Part shown: in pieces, positions 27,300-38,334 of the stretch
Numbering within the stretch: the stretch's first letter is position 1
Layout: the number at the start of each line of letters is the position of its first letter
DNA from: Megaustenia siamemsis
Lineage: Eukaryota; Mollusca; Gastropoda; Stylommatophora; Ariophantidae
Length of the DNA: 64,000 nt
Reading direction: 5' to 3'
Assembly (NCBI GenBank): GCA_032433765.1
Contig: JAVIAB010000073.1
Span: 58,771,065 to 58,835,064, forward strand
Notes under the pieces: model-generated
What the model was told of the DNA's origin: nothing
Databases searched by the model: none
Seen by the model: only the letters and a program-made list of their open reading frames with translations
Program-made: the position numbers and the translations under genes

Positions 27300-27790
27300 T
27301 CATCTCTGTTTGTTCTGCAAGCACCACAGGGTTTCCATGCAGTGGATCCCATCTCACTGTGGAATACCAGGAAATGAAAAAGCAGATCAGTTGGCAAAGG
27401 AAGGTTCAACTGGCACAAAACTAGATACACCGGTTACATACCATCATAAGAAACAGATAATCAAATCAATAACAGGACCACAAGCCACAAATCAGGATGC
27501 CTTTCATAATATGGATAGATGGGAACAAGTTATCATTATACGCCTCAGAACAGGACACAATCGATTCCACAATTACATGTAAACAAAATTAAAAAACGGC
27601 ACCTCAACTACATGTACATGTGGACAGGTGCCCCAGACTGCTGAACACATACTTCAAGACTGCACTGAATATAGTAAACTGAGGAAATTACATTGGCCCA
27701 TAGATACAACACTACAGACAAAACTATATGGGCCACTGCAAGAATTACAAAGGACAGTAAAATTTATACAGGAAACGACATTACAGATAT
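27300..27790 (+). pseudogene. LINE RNase H and zinc-knuckle 3' fragment
   Basis: The plus frame at 27310-27582 encodes VSMQWIPSHCGIPGNEKADQ and LAKEG, the end of an RNase H domain as found in RNase H-bearing LINEs (I and Jockey type groups). After one in-frame stop (a TAA at the position expected for a Tyr/Cys codon) the same frame continues with TCTCGQVPQTAEHILQDC, the Cys/His knuckle that usually follows. Only the 3' end of the element is present. It belongs to a different lineage from the RNase H-less LINEs elsewhere in the window. Confidence 0.85.
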
Positions 27791-28091
27791 AGACAATACT
27801 TCCGGCGAACGAAAGATAGATAGATCTCTGCGTGTAGGGACAACCTCTGCACTCATGTTCATCAGCATATCCTCTCACCAAATTCATTCCTAGCAAATAT
27901 GTGGATTCATGGCTACTCCGAGGTCGTCATTCTGCAGTTGATAGCAAATCAAGAAACCATCTATTGACTATGAGGGAGTGTCAGAGGATGTCGTTGCGCA
28001 GAGATAGATAGTTGAAAGATATGTTGAAAGGAAGCTCTTGTAAAGTCTTCGTGGTGAATAACGGCACTTTTTTATATTAAAAAAGCACTGT

Positions 28092-28093
<2 letters not shown>

Positions 28094-28148
<55 letters not shown>
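28094..28148. repeat. (AT)n microsatellite
   Basis: About 55 bp of uninterrupted AT dinucleotides. Confidence 0.97.
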
Positions 28149-28154
<6 letters not shown>

Positions 28155-29164
28155 TTAAGTTAACTCTATTAAATTAACTAATACCAATTGTGTCTGTCCC
28201 TAGATAGTTATTCTGCATACCTTGATACCCAAAGCAAGAAGTGATCTAGAGACGACAAGAGTATATAAGGGGACATGTTAAAAGTAAAGAAGTAGACTTC
28301 ATAGCATCTTATAGGGAGAGTTCGGAAACTTGTAATGAATTAAACCAGTTCAAACAGCATCAACAAATTTCTGCCTCACAACATCAGGATAGCGAGCAAG
28401 AGGTAGACCACAGAATATAAAGAAAAATATGTTCAAGATCCCAACTATTTCTATCCAAATATCGTCATGATACGCCCAAGAAGGACACTGCATCTAAGTG
28501 GGAAGTGACCACAAAAATAATAATCTTCTTTTCCCCTGTGATATTTCAAATCAACAGCAGATGGATAAAAACTGAAATAAAATATATTCGCTGATCAAGT
28601 GATCAAACAAGCTAATGATACAATTAAATTCTGATAAACTAGATTAAGATGTGCTAATTTTTATGTTAGAATAGAAAGTGACATGTGGAAATCAAATGGT
28701 AGAAGTTGGCAAAGTGAACTAAACGTGGTTATGATGCAATCCAAAAGCTGGTAGCAAATTTCAGCAATATTTTTTAACAAGACGAACACACTATCACCAA
28801 TAACTGTTCATTATTTCTCTGTCTGTTTTGGCTTAAAGGGATGACGATGCGAGTAATAAGACCAAGACACAGTTTTGAATTTCTGGATGAGAATCCAAGC
28901 TCTAATCCAAGTTAATGATGTAACTTCAGGGCCAGTCAGCGGCAGAGTCGATGATGTGGAAACAAAAGATTATCTCCCCGTCCTGTTTTTATATCTATAT
29001 ACACTGTCCGTAATGATTCATGTACTAACTATACAAATAAATATTTCTTTGCTTTACCCTGGAGACAAGATTGTATGTTTGTCCACCAAATTAATGATGC
29101 GATTTTCTTCATTGTTCTCTGTTTCTCACAAGCAGCAGAAATAGACTCAACATACAACAAAGCT
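28149..29164. other. Gene-free stretch
   Basis: AT-rich sequence with no recognisable domain; the 89-codon plus frame at 28875-29144 has no support. Confidence 0.45.
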
Positions 29165-29615
29165 TGTCATCGCACAGCTATCATCATTATTGTCCAACAA
29201 GGATATAATTCTAAGGGCAAAAATGGCAATCCTTAATACAATCCTTATTCCAATGTTGTGGTACAAATACCAGACCCTGACCCCAAATTGAAGAAAATAA
29301 AGTAAAATAGCCTCTACTGAGATGAAATGTGTCAGACGAAAGGTAGGAAACATCCTGAGAGATATGATCAGAAATGAAGAACTGTAAAGAAAGATAGGAA
29401 TAACCCTCGACATAAAGCACATAAGGAATCAACAGATGAAATGGTTTGGCCACGAGATAAGGCAGAAATAACAAAACACAACACAGCGAACCTTCAATAA
29501 AAATCATAGAAACACAAGGAAACATAGCAGCGGAAGAGGCCAACAGAAAAGCAAAAGATCGTAAATAATTTCTCCCATCAACGCTGAAAGGCAATTGAGG
29601 AAGGAATGAAGAAAA
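29165..29615 (+). pseudogene. LINE 3' fragment (family with GAA-rich tail)
   Basis: Contains, with frame breaks, NILRDMIRNEEL, RKIGITLDIKHIRNQQMKWF and GHEIRQK, then a terminal block ending GCTGAAAGGCAATTGAGGAA. The whole segment aligns with 59279-59785, including the flanking TTATTGTCCAACAAGG, so these are two copies of one family. Further 3' ends lie at 34060-34172, 58165-58350 and 63655-63785. Confidence 0.8.
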
Positions 29616-29869
29616 GGTTTTCTGTTTCGTTCCGTCATGCTATTGATTTTTTTCTTCAGCGTTCACTCAGTGCTGCCACTATTCATCACACATTAAGATA
29701 AGCGAACGCTGATAACATGCGTTGTGTTGCTACTTTACGACAAGATGCGAGATCTGCGACTTTCGACCCGACACCTCAGCACGTTATTTTGTTGGTATCT
29801 AGTTACATTCCCTTTTTGATCCCTACTTGCTTCACCAGACTGGTGGGTCTGTATTTAAAGATCTCGCTA

Positions 29870-30545
29870 AGAGATGGAGTAGTCAGTCATGAGGCGTGCA
29901 GTCGACTTTGAGTCGCTGAGAGGTGGAATAGTCTGTCATGAGGCATGCAATCAGCTTTGAGTCACTGAGAGGTGGAGTAGTAGGTCATGAGGCATGCAAT
30001 CAGCTTTGAGTCACTGAGAGGTGGAGTAAACAGTCATGAGGCATGCAGTCACCTTTGAGTAACTGAGAGATAAAATGGCCGGTCATGAGGCATGCAGTCA
30101 CCTTTGAGTCACTGAGAGGTGTAGTAAACAGTCATGAGGCATGCAGTCACCTTTGAGTAATTGAGAGATGAAATGGCCGGTCATGAGGCATGGAGTCACC
30201 TTTGAGTCACTGAGAAGTGGAGTAGTCAGTCATGAGGCATGTAGTAACTTTTGAGTAACTGAGAGGTGGAGTAAACAGTCATGAGGCATGTAGCAAACTT
30301 TGAGTCACTGAAAAGTGGAGTAGCGAGTCTTGAGGCATGTAGTTACCTTTGAGTCAATGAGAGGTGGAGTAAACAGTCATGAGGCATGTAGTTACCTTTG
30401 AGTCAATGAGAGGTGGAGTAAACAGTCATGAGGCATGGAGTCACCTTTGAGTCACTGAGAAGTGGAGTAGTCAGTCATGAGGCATGTAGTCACTTTTGAG
30501 TCACTGAGAGGTGGAGTAAACAGTCATGAGGCATGTAGCCAACAT
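29870..30545. repeat. 49-bp minisatellite, about 14 copies
   Basis: Units with GTCATGAGGCATGCAGTCAC and TTTGAGTCACTGAGAGGTGG repeat every 49 bp (starts at 29888, 29937, 29986 and on). Blocks alternate between GGAGTAAACA and GGAGTAGTCA variants, suggesting a weak higher-order pattern. Confidence 0.93.
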
Positions 30546-30998
30546 TCAGTCGTTTGACTCAGTACTTGTGTTGATGGCCTCTGTTTTGTTGTGAAGTGTA
30601 AAGCTGTACCAATGTCAAGTCAATGCCTCGTGGTATCCCCTACAGCTTTACCAATAAACCACAAATTCTGACACTCGGAGTCCTCCTAGAAGATATAACT
30701 GCCTCGAGCTGAACCGTATAAGCAGCGAATCTGGATTTTGTGTCTGGGATTTTTCGAAAATTGACGATAGAAATAGAGACTATTATTATGGAGTGTGAAT
30801 GTTAGATATTTATTGACGATATCATGTCTATTATGTCCAGATTGTAATCTTTGTATATTAATTTTAAACAATGATATTACTGTTTTTATTAATGCTCTTA
30901 TTGGTTATTAGTAGAAGGAATTATTGCGTAAATATCTGGTCAAATCTAGGAAGGATATTTCCTATCAAGCTACTGAGTTAGGTGCACTGTGCACACCG
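30546..30998. other. No gene recognised
   Basis: Contains an AATAAA near 30653, but no coding sequence, terminal repeat or tandem structure could be tied to it. Confidence 0.4.
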
Positions 30999-31280
30999 TG
31001 AGCTGTGTGTTTCATCCGTTTTGGTTATGTTTGGATATTCCAATTGTTTACGATGAATGATGATATCGTATGACAGGGAACAGTTGGCTGTGTTCACTTT
31101 CTGTGCGGATTCACCTTATGTCTTTTGGTGTGTGCTGAGATTGCTATGATGGGGACTACAGCTACATTTCTTTGTTTGGGAGATGAGATAGTAATTCGGA
31201 TGATCCACTGGCACGGGCGGTTGAGCAATTATGGATTTTAATTCGTTTGCAGTGATACCGAGGCCTTCCATATCCAACTA
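30999..31280 (+). repeat. Dispersed repeat, copy 2 of 3
   Basis: About 280 bp matching 41401-41685 along its length, from GTGAGCTGTGTGTTTCATCC to the end near GGCCTTCCATA, with few differences. Its terminal 90 bp also match the fragment inside the satellite. No tRNA-like head and no clear terminal inverted repeat, so the class is unknown. Confidence 0.85.
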
Positions 31281-32217
31281 ACCAGACTGCGTGCTCCGTG
31301 TTGTTCAATTACTTTGAAAATTCATATATGAATGGTTCTGTTAATGTTCTAACTGTTCTTCAGCACTGCGAGTTGTGCAATACAACAGCCGCACAAAACT
31401 GTACATTTTCTGTAAACCGTTGATTTTGTATTCTCTGTTTCATTTAATGTTTTCTTTATGTTTATTCATTTATCGGGGTCTTCCTTAGTAACTGGCTATG
31501 CATAAACGCAAAAAACACGAGCGGAAATCCTGTGAAAAAATGAAGGCGTAATTCAGCTACAGTTAATTCTCAAAGTAAAACATCCGGAGACTTTTAGGAA
31601 GAATTAAAACTAAAAAGAAGGTGTAAAGAGATCACATTTGATTGAAATTAAGATTAATGAAAAGGACAACGAATGAAGATAAGGATGCTTTCAACGACAG
31701 AAGGATCAAGATTGAGCCATCAGTCGAAAACCATCAGCACTCAACTGATGAACATCAATAGAAAGGAAGTAAATAGACGTCAGCAGGATTAAAAGTGTTT
31801 GTAAAATGTAATGAAGGAATTAAATATAAAGTATGTCTTCTTCTATATCTTCAGTTGATGCATCTGGCTGTTAACTCTTGGTGTGAACTGTTTGCCAGCC
31901 ACCGCGACAAATGTCTAACAATTTTAATTTATTTTCTGAAGGTAACTCAGGATTTGTGTTGCTCCCAATCGTTTCCAAATTTCTTGATCTCTCATTATTG
32001 TCTTCTTTAATATTCTCAGACATTTAATTTCAATAGTTGTGATTTCGATATTTTGTTATGCTTTATGCACTAATGTCCATGTTTGGCAGAGATTGTAAAA
32101 CGTATATAGAAATATTGACCTGTAAATTGATCGTGTAATTTACGCGTTTAGCGTCGTAAATTAAAGTTATCTCCCATAGGGAAACAACTCGAGGGTAAAG
32201 TCATTTGTGTCCTAATC
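31281..32217. other. Gene-free stretch
   Basis: AT-rich; the 71-codon plus frame at 31795-32010 has no recognisable features. Confidence 0.45.
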
Positions 32218-32283
32218 TAAACCCTAACTCAACTCAAACCTAACCCAAACCCCAACCCAAACCCCAACCCAAACCCTAACTCA
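32218..32283. repeat. Telomere-like C-rich tract, G-quadruplex potential on minus strand
   Basis: Degenerate CCCTAACTC / CCCAAACCCCAA repeats over about 65 bp. The minus strand has at least six runs of three or four G separated by 2-3 nt, a textbook G-quadruplex pattern. It looks like a decayed interstitial telomere-type repeat. Confidence 0.75.
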
Positions 32284-32926
32284 AAAATAAAATAAAATGA
32301 GTTAGCGGTGAATATTGATAAAATAAACATAATTTTCTGTGTTCCAAATACACTGACATTTTGTACCAGAGCAGATAATTAAAATGTAAAACTAAACTCA
32401 TAATTTACCATTGATCGTTTCGTGTCGTTAGACAGATATTTTATTGATTTACTTTTTAATAAAGGGTTTTATTTATACGATTATCTCGGTTGTATGTATG
32501 TATGCGTGTATGTGTGTATGCATTTACGTATGTCTGTATGTACGTACACACGCACATACATATGGATTTATGTATGGTTAGTTAGATGTTGGCTTGCTCC
32601 GTATGTTGTTAGTAACACATGCAATTGTTCTGTCTATGTATATCAATGCCGGCCAATAACTCTAGATGCCTCTGCACAATAATTGGATTAAATTACGTAA
32701 GATATATAGGCCATGTGCTTCTAACACAGACTGTTAGAGTAGTCCAATCTATATAACAGAAAACAATTTTCTAAATACGGTCTATGTTATTCACACAGGA
32801 AAGGAAAAATAAAAAAGAAACATATTTTCACATAGTTCATATTCCATAATATACAGAATAATATTAATACAGAAGAAATCATAGACAATTAACGAACATT
32901 AACATCGGAAATATAAACCAAATAAC
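32284..32926. other. No gene recognised
   Basis: Contains a TGTA/TGTG-rich simple stretch at about 32488-32545; otherwise AT-rich with no supported gene. Confidence 0.5.
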
Positions 32927-32939
32927 ACTAGGAGAAATG

Positions 32940-33187
32940 GCAGCCGCGATAGCTCAGTGGTTAGTGAGCTGGACTACAAAGGATAAGAGGTAAGGTTCGA
33001 TCCCAACCGACGGCTTCCGGGTTCACCCAGACTTACATGGGTACCGGATTTTTTCTAGGAAAGTAAAGCGGGCGAATACCGACCACATTACCCCAAAAAT
33101 CATGTGCTGAAGGTCTGTAAAATGTATGGTCACTAACACCATATTCCCTATACGCCACTTGGCGTGTCGGGGGCTCTTTACTTTACT
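32940..33187 (+). mobile_element. tRNA-derived SINE, full length, with TSD
   Basis: The head has a pol III A box (TAGCTCAGTGGTTAGTG) and B box (GGTTCGATCCC), followed by a conserved body (GGGTACCGGATTTTTTCT, then CCCCAAAAATCATGTGCTGA) and a CTTTACTT-type tail. It is bracketed by a 13-bp duplication with one mismatch, ACTAGGAGAAATG (32927-32939) and ACTAGGAAAAATG (33188-33200). Other copies are at 35149, 51029, 58636 and 59021. Transcription would be by RNA polymerase III; mobilisation would depend on a LINE not identified here. Confidence 0.95.
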
Positions 33188-33224
33188 ACTAGGAAAAATG
33201 CTCGTGCTAAAATTGTATATACAC

Positions 33225-33846
<622 letters not shown>

Positions 33847-33850
<4 letters not shown>

Positions 33851-33867
33851 ATATATATATATATATA
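33847..33867. repeat. (TA)n microsatellite, short
   Basis: About 20 bp of TA dinucleotides next to the LINE fragment. Confidence 0.85.
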
Positions 33868-34059
33868 GGCAGTAATGTAAGCAATAAAGGAGGAACAGAG
33901 AATGATACTAAAATAAGGATACAACAAGTAAAATGGAGCTTTCATTGCATTTGAAACATATGGACATCCAAAGAAATTGGGTTATTAATAAAATGTAACG
34001 TTCAACTCCAGTTTCTCCATTATTTTGGCTCTGAGCACTGTTGTGTGTATGTTACATTG

Positions 34060-34172
34060 TCCTCTGCCGCTGTGCTAGTTCTGCTAACAGAAGAGCAAAG
34101 AATCGCAGATTGTTTCTCGCCTCGACGCCAACGGCAGCAGAGGAAGGATAGAAGAAAGAAGAAGAAGAAGTT
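34060..34172 (+). pseudogene. LINE 3' terminal fragment with GAA-rich tail
   Basis: Encodes ANRRAKNRRLFLAS followed by a decayed end and (GAAGAA)n, the same 3' terminus as at 29165-29615 and 59279-59785. Confidence 0.7.
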
Positions 34173-34324
34173 CAACTCCAGTGTTAAATCAGCACTGTAT
34201 TTATGGGTGCAAAAAATATAGAACAAACATGATAGTCACACAAAATCTATACTTTAATGAAAGGATAGTTGTGTAGAATAATAGGAAGGAAAGTGTAGGA
34301 CAAAATCTGCAGCGTAGAACTATG

Positions 34325-34605
34325 TATCAATCAAATACCAGAGAAACGACAAAGACGATGTCACTGGATAGGACACACTGTTGAAGCCAACCGAGAGTGT
34401 TACACGACAAGCCTTTTTTTTAAATTCCCAAGGGAGTAGACAAAGAGGAAAGCAAAAATATTCTTAGAGAAGAACACAAGTGGAGGCAGAGATGAAGAAG
34501 ATGGGGTAGACATGGAACGATCTTAAAAGAATGTCAAGAAACAGGACGGCTTGAAAAAGTGTTTGTTGAAGACCTATGCTCCACAGGGAGCTGAAAGAAA
34601 GAAGA
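34325..34605 (+). pseudogene. LINE endonuclease-RT C-terminal remnant, another family
   Basis: Reads IPEKRQRRCHWIGHT, then an RQRGKQKYS stretch, MGWTW-like and LKRMSRNRT segments, and a terminal RPMLHREL. These correspond to the RRWRWIGHTLRK, GKRKRGRPKNTWRR and VDGLCSTR motifs common at the end of animal LINE ORF2 proteins. Stops and frame changes show it is dead. Confidence 0.75.
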
Positions 34606-35135
34606 CAGAAATATGGTTCTTTAAATGCATGCTGCATTAGAGACTAGATGGAATAATAAAGAAGTCTTTAGTTAAGTTAGTGTGCAAACAAAACTTTCTA
34701 CAGGGCAATACATTGGAGTCTGTATACTTTGGTCATGTTAAGATAAGCAGAGAGTTTGACAATTTTCTAAATTAAAAATGCAGAAAAAGAAGACGGAGGC
34801 AATAGCAGAATATAACAGGTGTTAAAGAGATTATCGTAGAATGAATGTGAGCTGTAGCACATTTAAGGCAAACAAAGCAACGGATCAAGCGACTGCGTTT
34901 AGTATCTGGTAAAAAACAGGGAGACGAGCAGGCATTTTGATTTCGCATTGTCGATAGTCAGCTGTTAGCAAGTTAAAACTACACGACGAGTTAAGTCGGC
35001 TGCGTGGACGACAATTTCAAATGGCCTCACCGAAAAAAGACTGTCCACAGTAACTTCCAACTCGAATTCATTTGAATAAACCGAAAAAAGACATAAAAAC
35101 TTGTTAAAACACCGAAAAAACCGTTTTAGTAATAA
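34606..35135. other. No gene recognised
   Basis: AT-rich sequence without a supported element or exon. Confidence 0.45.
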
Positions 35136-35148
35136 TACTCTCTAGACT

Positions 35149-35362
35149 AAGGGGTAGGGTTCGATCCCAACCGACGGCTCCGGGTTCACCCAGCCTTAAA
35201 TGGGTACCGGATTTTTTCTGGGAAAGTAAAAGCAGCACGGGCGTAATACCGACCACATTACCCCAAAAATCATGTGCTGAAGGTCTGTAAAATATAGGGT
35301 CACTAACACCATATTTCCCTATACGCCACTCGGCGTGACGGGGGTACTTTACTTTTTACTTT
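35149..35362 (+). mobile_element. tRNA-derived SINE, 5'-truncated, with 13-bp TSD
   Basis: Starts within the tRNA-like head just before the B box (GGTTCGATCCC) and contains the complete body. It is bracketed by a perfect 13-bp duplication TACTCTCTAGACT (35136-35148 and 35363-35375). 5' truncation plus TSD is the signature of target-primed reverse transcription. Confidence 0.95.
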
Positions 35363-35375
35363 TACTCTCTAGACT

Positions 35376-35799
35376 GGACAACGACAATGGCCGCCATCTG
35401 TATGTTAATGATAGTCTTAATAGTAAAGTTTGAATATAAGTTATAGAAAACGATAGACATTATAGAAATAGACAGTAACAAAACAATGACATTAGACAGA
35501 TACAATGCAGATACAAAAGTAGCAACAAAAAAATAAGCCTCCTTGGTATTCACAGCTAAAGTGAATTTGACAGTATTACTAGTCTATTCATATAGATGGG
35601 AACCATTTTAGCTTCGGATGGTAGTTGTAGTCAATTTAGTCAATTCAGGATAGTTCAGGCCAAGGTTGCAATAGCAAGGGAAGGCAACAATATTAACTAA
35701 CTCGTTTTTGCCATTTGAGACAGAAACTTGAGTTCTTCAATATAATGTGAATGGTTTTTACTTTTGGATGCAAATCAAGGACAATTCGTCAATAAAGAA
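35376..35799. other. No gene recognised
   Basis: AT-rich; the 63-codon minus frame at 35362-35553 overlaps the SINE end and is unsupported. Confidence 0.45.
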
Positions 35800-36060
35800 A
35801 AAAAAAGTGTTCGGAAGCCTGAGAAATGTTTTACAGAAGAATTTTGAGAAACCATAAATAGTTTAAAATAGTAATAGGAACGTTGAGAAATAGGTCAAAT
35901 CAAAACGAAAGTTATAACCAACAACTGGAGGAATCTATCATTACACCATGTAATGTGAAGAGAACAATTGGATTACATCATAACAACCGGAAAAACTAAA
36001 GGAAGGGTAGATAGAATGAAGCAGAAAGACAGTTTAAGAGAACAGTTTCATATGGTACAC
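35800..36060 (+). pseudogene. Heavily decayed LINE fragment
   Basis: Segments resembling MFYRRILRNHK and TTGKTKGRVDRMKQKD appear in shifted frames, matching the order of motifs in the copy at 39352-40060 (RRMLRIPW, VTTGKIKGKRDRGRQRE). Confidence 0.55.
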
Positions 36061-36120
36061 CAACTGATTGCTTTAATCTAAAAGTTGTATATTAATTATA
36101 ATCATAATCATGTTCTTACT

Positions 36121-36430
36121 AACACACGGAAAAAGACAAATCGGCGGACTTAAACTACGATATAGAGATATCTGTAAATCATCTCTGAATGACTAGGAAC
36201 ATCTGGCAAGGGATCGCACATCATGGAGAGCATGTATAAGGAACGGTATAACATCATTTGAGACTGTGCTAAGGCAAAACTTAGAGGAGAAAAGACTCAT
36301 GAAAAAATGATGCAAAACCCTGTGGACCAGTGGGCCTGACTTGTTCATTCTGTGACCGCGTGTGTTTGTCAAACATTTAGAATTAGCCACGAGAGAAGCT
36401 GTTCCACAAAAACAAAACCTCAAAAAAATA
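36121..36430 (+). pseudogene. LINE ORF2 C-terminal remnant with zinc-finger motif
   Basis: Plus frame: GKRQIGGLKLRYRDICKSSL, then EHLARDRTSWRACIRNGIT and FETVLRQNLEEKRLMKK. A shifted frame then gives LTCSFCDRVCLSNI. This is the GKR-GG-KxRYKD, LAxDRxxWR, zinc-finger order known from many invertebrate LINEs. In-frame stops are present. Confidence 0.8.
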
Positions 36431-36675
36431 CACAATAGCCTCCACTAGACCGTCTAACAAGACGAAAATGGCCATATAATGTTGTCACATTAATGAATGA
36501 AGAAGATGTTTTGAGGAAATTACATGCCACTTATTCATGAGGTTAAGCTTTTATTGAAGTCGTTCACATTTGTGACACTGTGTCAAATTACGAATATTTT
36601 AGACAAGTTAATTTGTTTATTATTGGTATCTAAGTCAAATAACATTTACGAGAATAAACAATTCAAGATTTGAAT

Positions 36676-36790
36676 AATTTAACCATTTTTGTTGTAAAAT
36701 ATTTATAATGTAACCCTTTTTGTTGTAAAATATTCATAATTTAACCCTTTTTCTTGTAAAATATTCATAATTTAACCGCACTTATTGTAA
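36676..36790. repeat. Short tandem repeat of about 32 bp, 3-4 copies
   Basis: TAACCCTTTTTGTTGTAAAA followed by TATTCATAAT recurs with small differences. Confidence 0.8.
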
Positions 36791-37327
36791 CAATTAAGTT
36801 ATAGCGTCAATGATGATGATTTAAATGTAATATAGCAGAATTATACTCAAGTCATGTTTCAGAACCGAGTCAACTTACCAATACTATAAAAACGTCATTA
36901 ACAAACAGCTGTGGGTAGGAAGTAACAAACATAGAAGCGCAAGATATACAATTATTTCTCTCCTTGACGCTGAAAAACAACTCACGATTAGCAGCAGAAG
37001 AATATGTTGCTGTGGTACGGAACTCTGCAGTCAGCATTCTCCATATTATGGAGACGACTCCGCTGAAAGAAAAACTAGTCACTCCGAGACTTGCCCGTCA
37101 TGTTTTTTATGCCGCATTCCCACCCCCACTTTTGATCTTTCAAACTTCTCTCACAATTCTCTACACTTTTGCTAAAGCCAGTCCTGATGAACTATAGAAT
37201 ATGGTACACAATATTAGCCTGTCTCATAACAACATCACTATTTTCTCAAACTGCCCTGCTGAACTTTGTTGCCGATGCTGTTATTTCTGACTTAGACTTT
37301 TTCTTTCTCTTAGAATTCGCACGATGC
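36791..37327. other. No gene recognised
   Basis: The 77-codon plus frame at 36964-37197 has no domain I recognise and no convincing splice signals; the minus frame at 36870-37082 overlaps it. Confidence 0.4.
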
Positions 37328-37645
37328 CAACTTCTTTTAGCTGCTCACACAATAAAGGACGCTAATTGGGCGTATATCTTTTAGCTGCTCACACAATAAA
37401 GGACGCTAATTGGGCGTATATCTTTTAGCTGCTCACACAATAAAGGACGCTAATTGGGCGTATATTTTTTAGCTGCTCACACAATAAAGGACGCTAAATG
37501 GACGTATATCTTTTATCTGTTCACACAATAAAGGACGCTAATTGGGCGTATATTTTTTAGCTGCTCACACAATAAAGGACGCTAAATGGACGTATATCTT
37601 TTATCTGTTCACACAATAAAGGACCCTAATTGGGTGTATATCTTT
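37328..37645. repeat. 44-bp minisatellite, 7 copies with dimer substructure
   Basis: Units contain TGCTCACACAATAAAGGACG every 44 bp. Two variants (GCTAATTGGGCG and GCTAAATGGACG) alternate so that an 88-bp dimer is itself duplicated. It abuts the SINE inverted repeat at 37646. Confidence 0.93.
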
Positions 37646-37870
37646 TATACTGGGTACCAATAATAATACATAAATATTATTATATGGGGAACTTCCGAGG
37701 CGATAATAGGGAATAATAGAACAAAGAAGTATGTGTTAGCTCTCGGAAAAATTGACAGACAAACAACAATAGAAAAAAAAACGAAGAACAATATATGGTC
37801 CGAAGTGGGATCGAACCCGTACTCAGTGGCACCGTGCATTGCCACGAGAAGCCGAACGCTTGGCACACTG
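37646..37870 (-). mobile_element. tRNA-like SINE (third type), left arm of a large inverted repeat
   Basis: On the minus strand it carries CAGTGTGCCAAGCGTTCGGC and a perfect B box, GGGTTCGATCCCAC, with the body ending GGTACCCAGTATA. A further 5' extension, GGCTGCGTGGCAGTGTGCC, gives an A-box-like TGGCAGTGTG, so this copy reaches further into the tRNA-like head than its partner at 38055-38277. The two copies are near-identical over about 223 bp and point away from each other with the heads inside. Confidence 0.85.
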
Positions 37871-38025
37871 CCACGCAGCCAACAAAAATTGGCTATTGCA
37901 GCAGTGTCTTACACGATGACGTTCTCAATGACTATAGCATAGGGTAACGATCACAGACCGGAAATAAATTGTATATTTGTACTTTCCTATTAATGCAAGT
38001 ATCTCCCAGTAGGGCTGAATACTTG

Positions 38026-38334
38026 TGTTGTAGACAAACATTTATTGGACGAAACAGTGTGCCAAGCGTTCGGCTTCTCGTGGCAAGGCGCGGTGCCGAT
38101 GAGTACGGGTTCGATCCCACTTCGGACCATATATTGTTCTTCGTTTTTTTCTATTGTTGTTTGTCTGTCAATTTTTCCGAGTGCTAACACATACTTCTTT
38201 GTTCTATTATTCCCTATTATGGCCTCGGAAGTTCCCCATATAATAATATTTATGTATTATTATTGGTACCCAGTATATAACCACTGGAAACTACTATTCG
38301 TGCTGTTTCGTCCAATAAATGTTTGTCTACAACA
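38026..38334. mobile_element. Element with perfect 32-bp terminal inverted repeats enclosing a SINE copy
   Basis: The 32 bp at 38026-38057 (begins TGTTGTAGACAAACATTTAT) are the exact reverse complement of 38303-38334. Between them lie the SINE copy 38055-38277 and about 25 bp. No clear target-site duplication was seen. It may be a MITE-like unit or a rearrangement product; it has no transposase. Confidence 0.7.
38055..38277 (+). mobile_element. tRNA-like SINE (third type), right arm of the inverted repeat
   Basis: Begins at CAGTGTGCCAAGCG, contains GGGTTCGATCCCAC (B box) and ends GGTACCCAGTATA; pairs with 37646-37870 across a 184-bp spacer. Confidence 0.85.

Noticed and set aside
32940..33015. 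Functional tRNA gene
   Set aside because: A and B boxes are present, but the sequence continues into a long conserved body, is flanked by a TSD and recurs many times: it is a SINE head.
36964..37197. 77-codon plus-strand gene
   Set aside because: No recognisable motif, no splice context, and an overlapping minus frame; kept as unassigned sequence.
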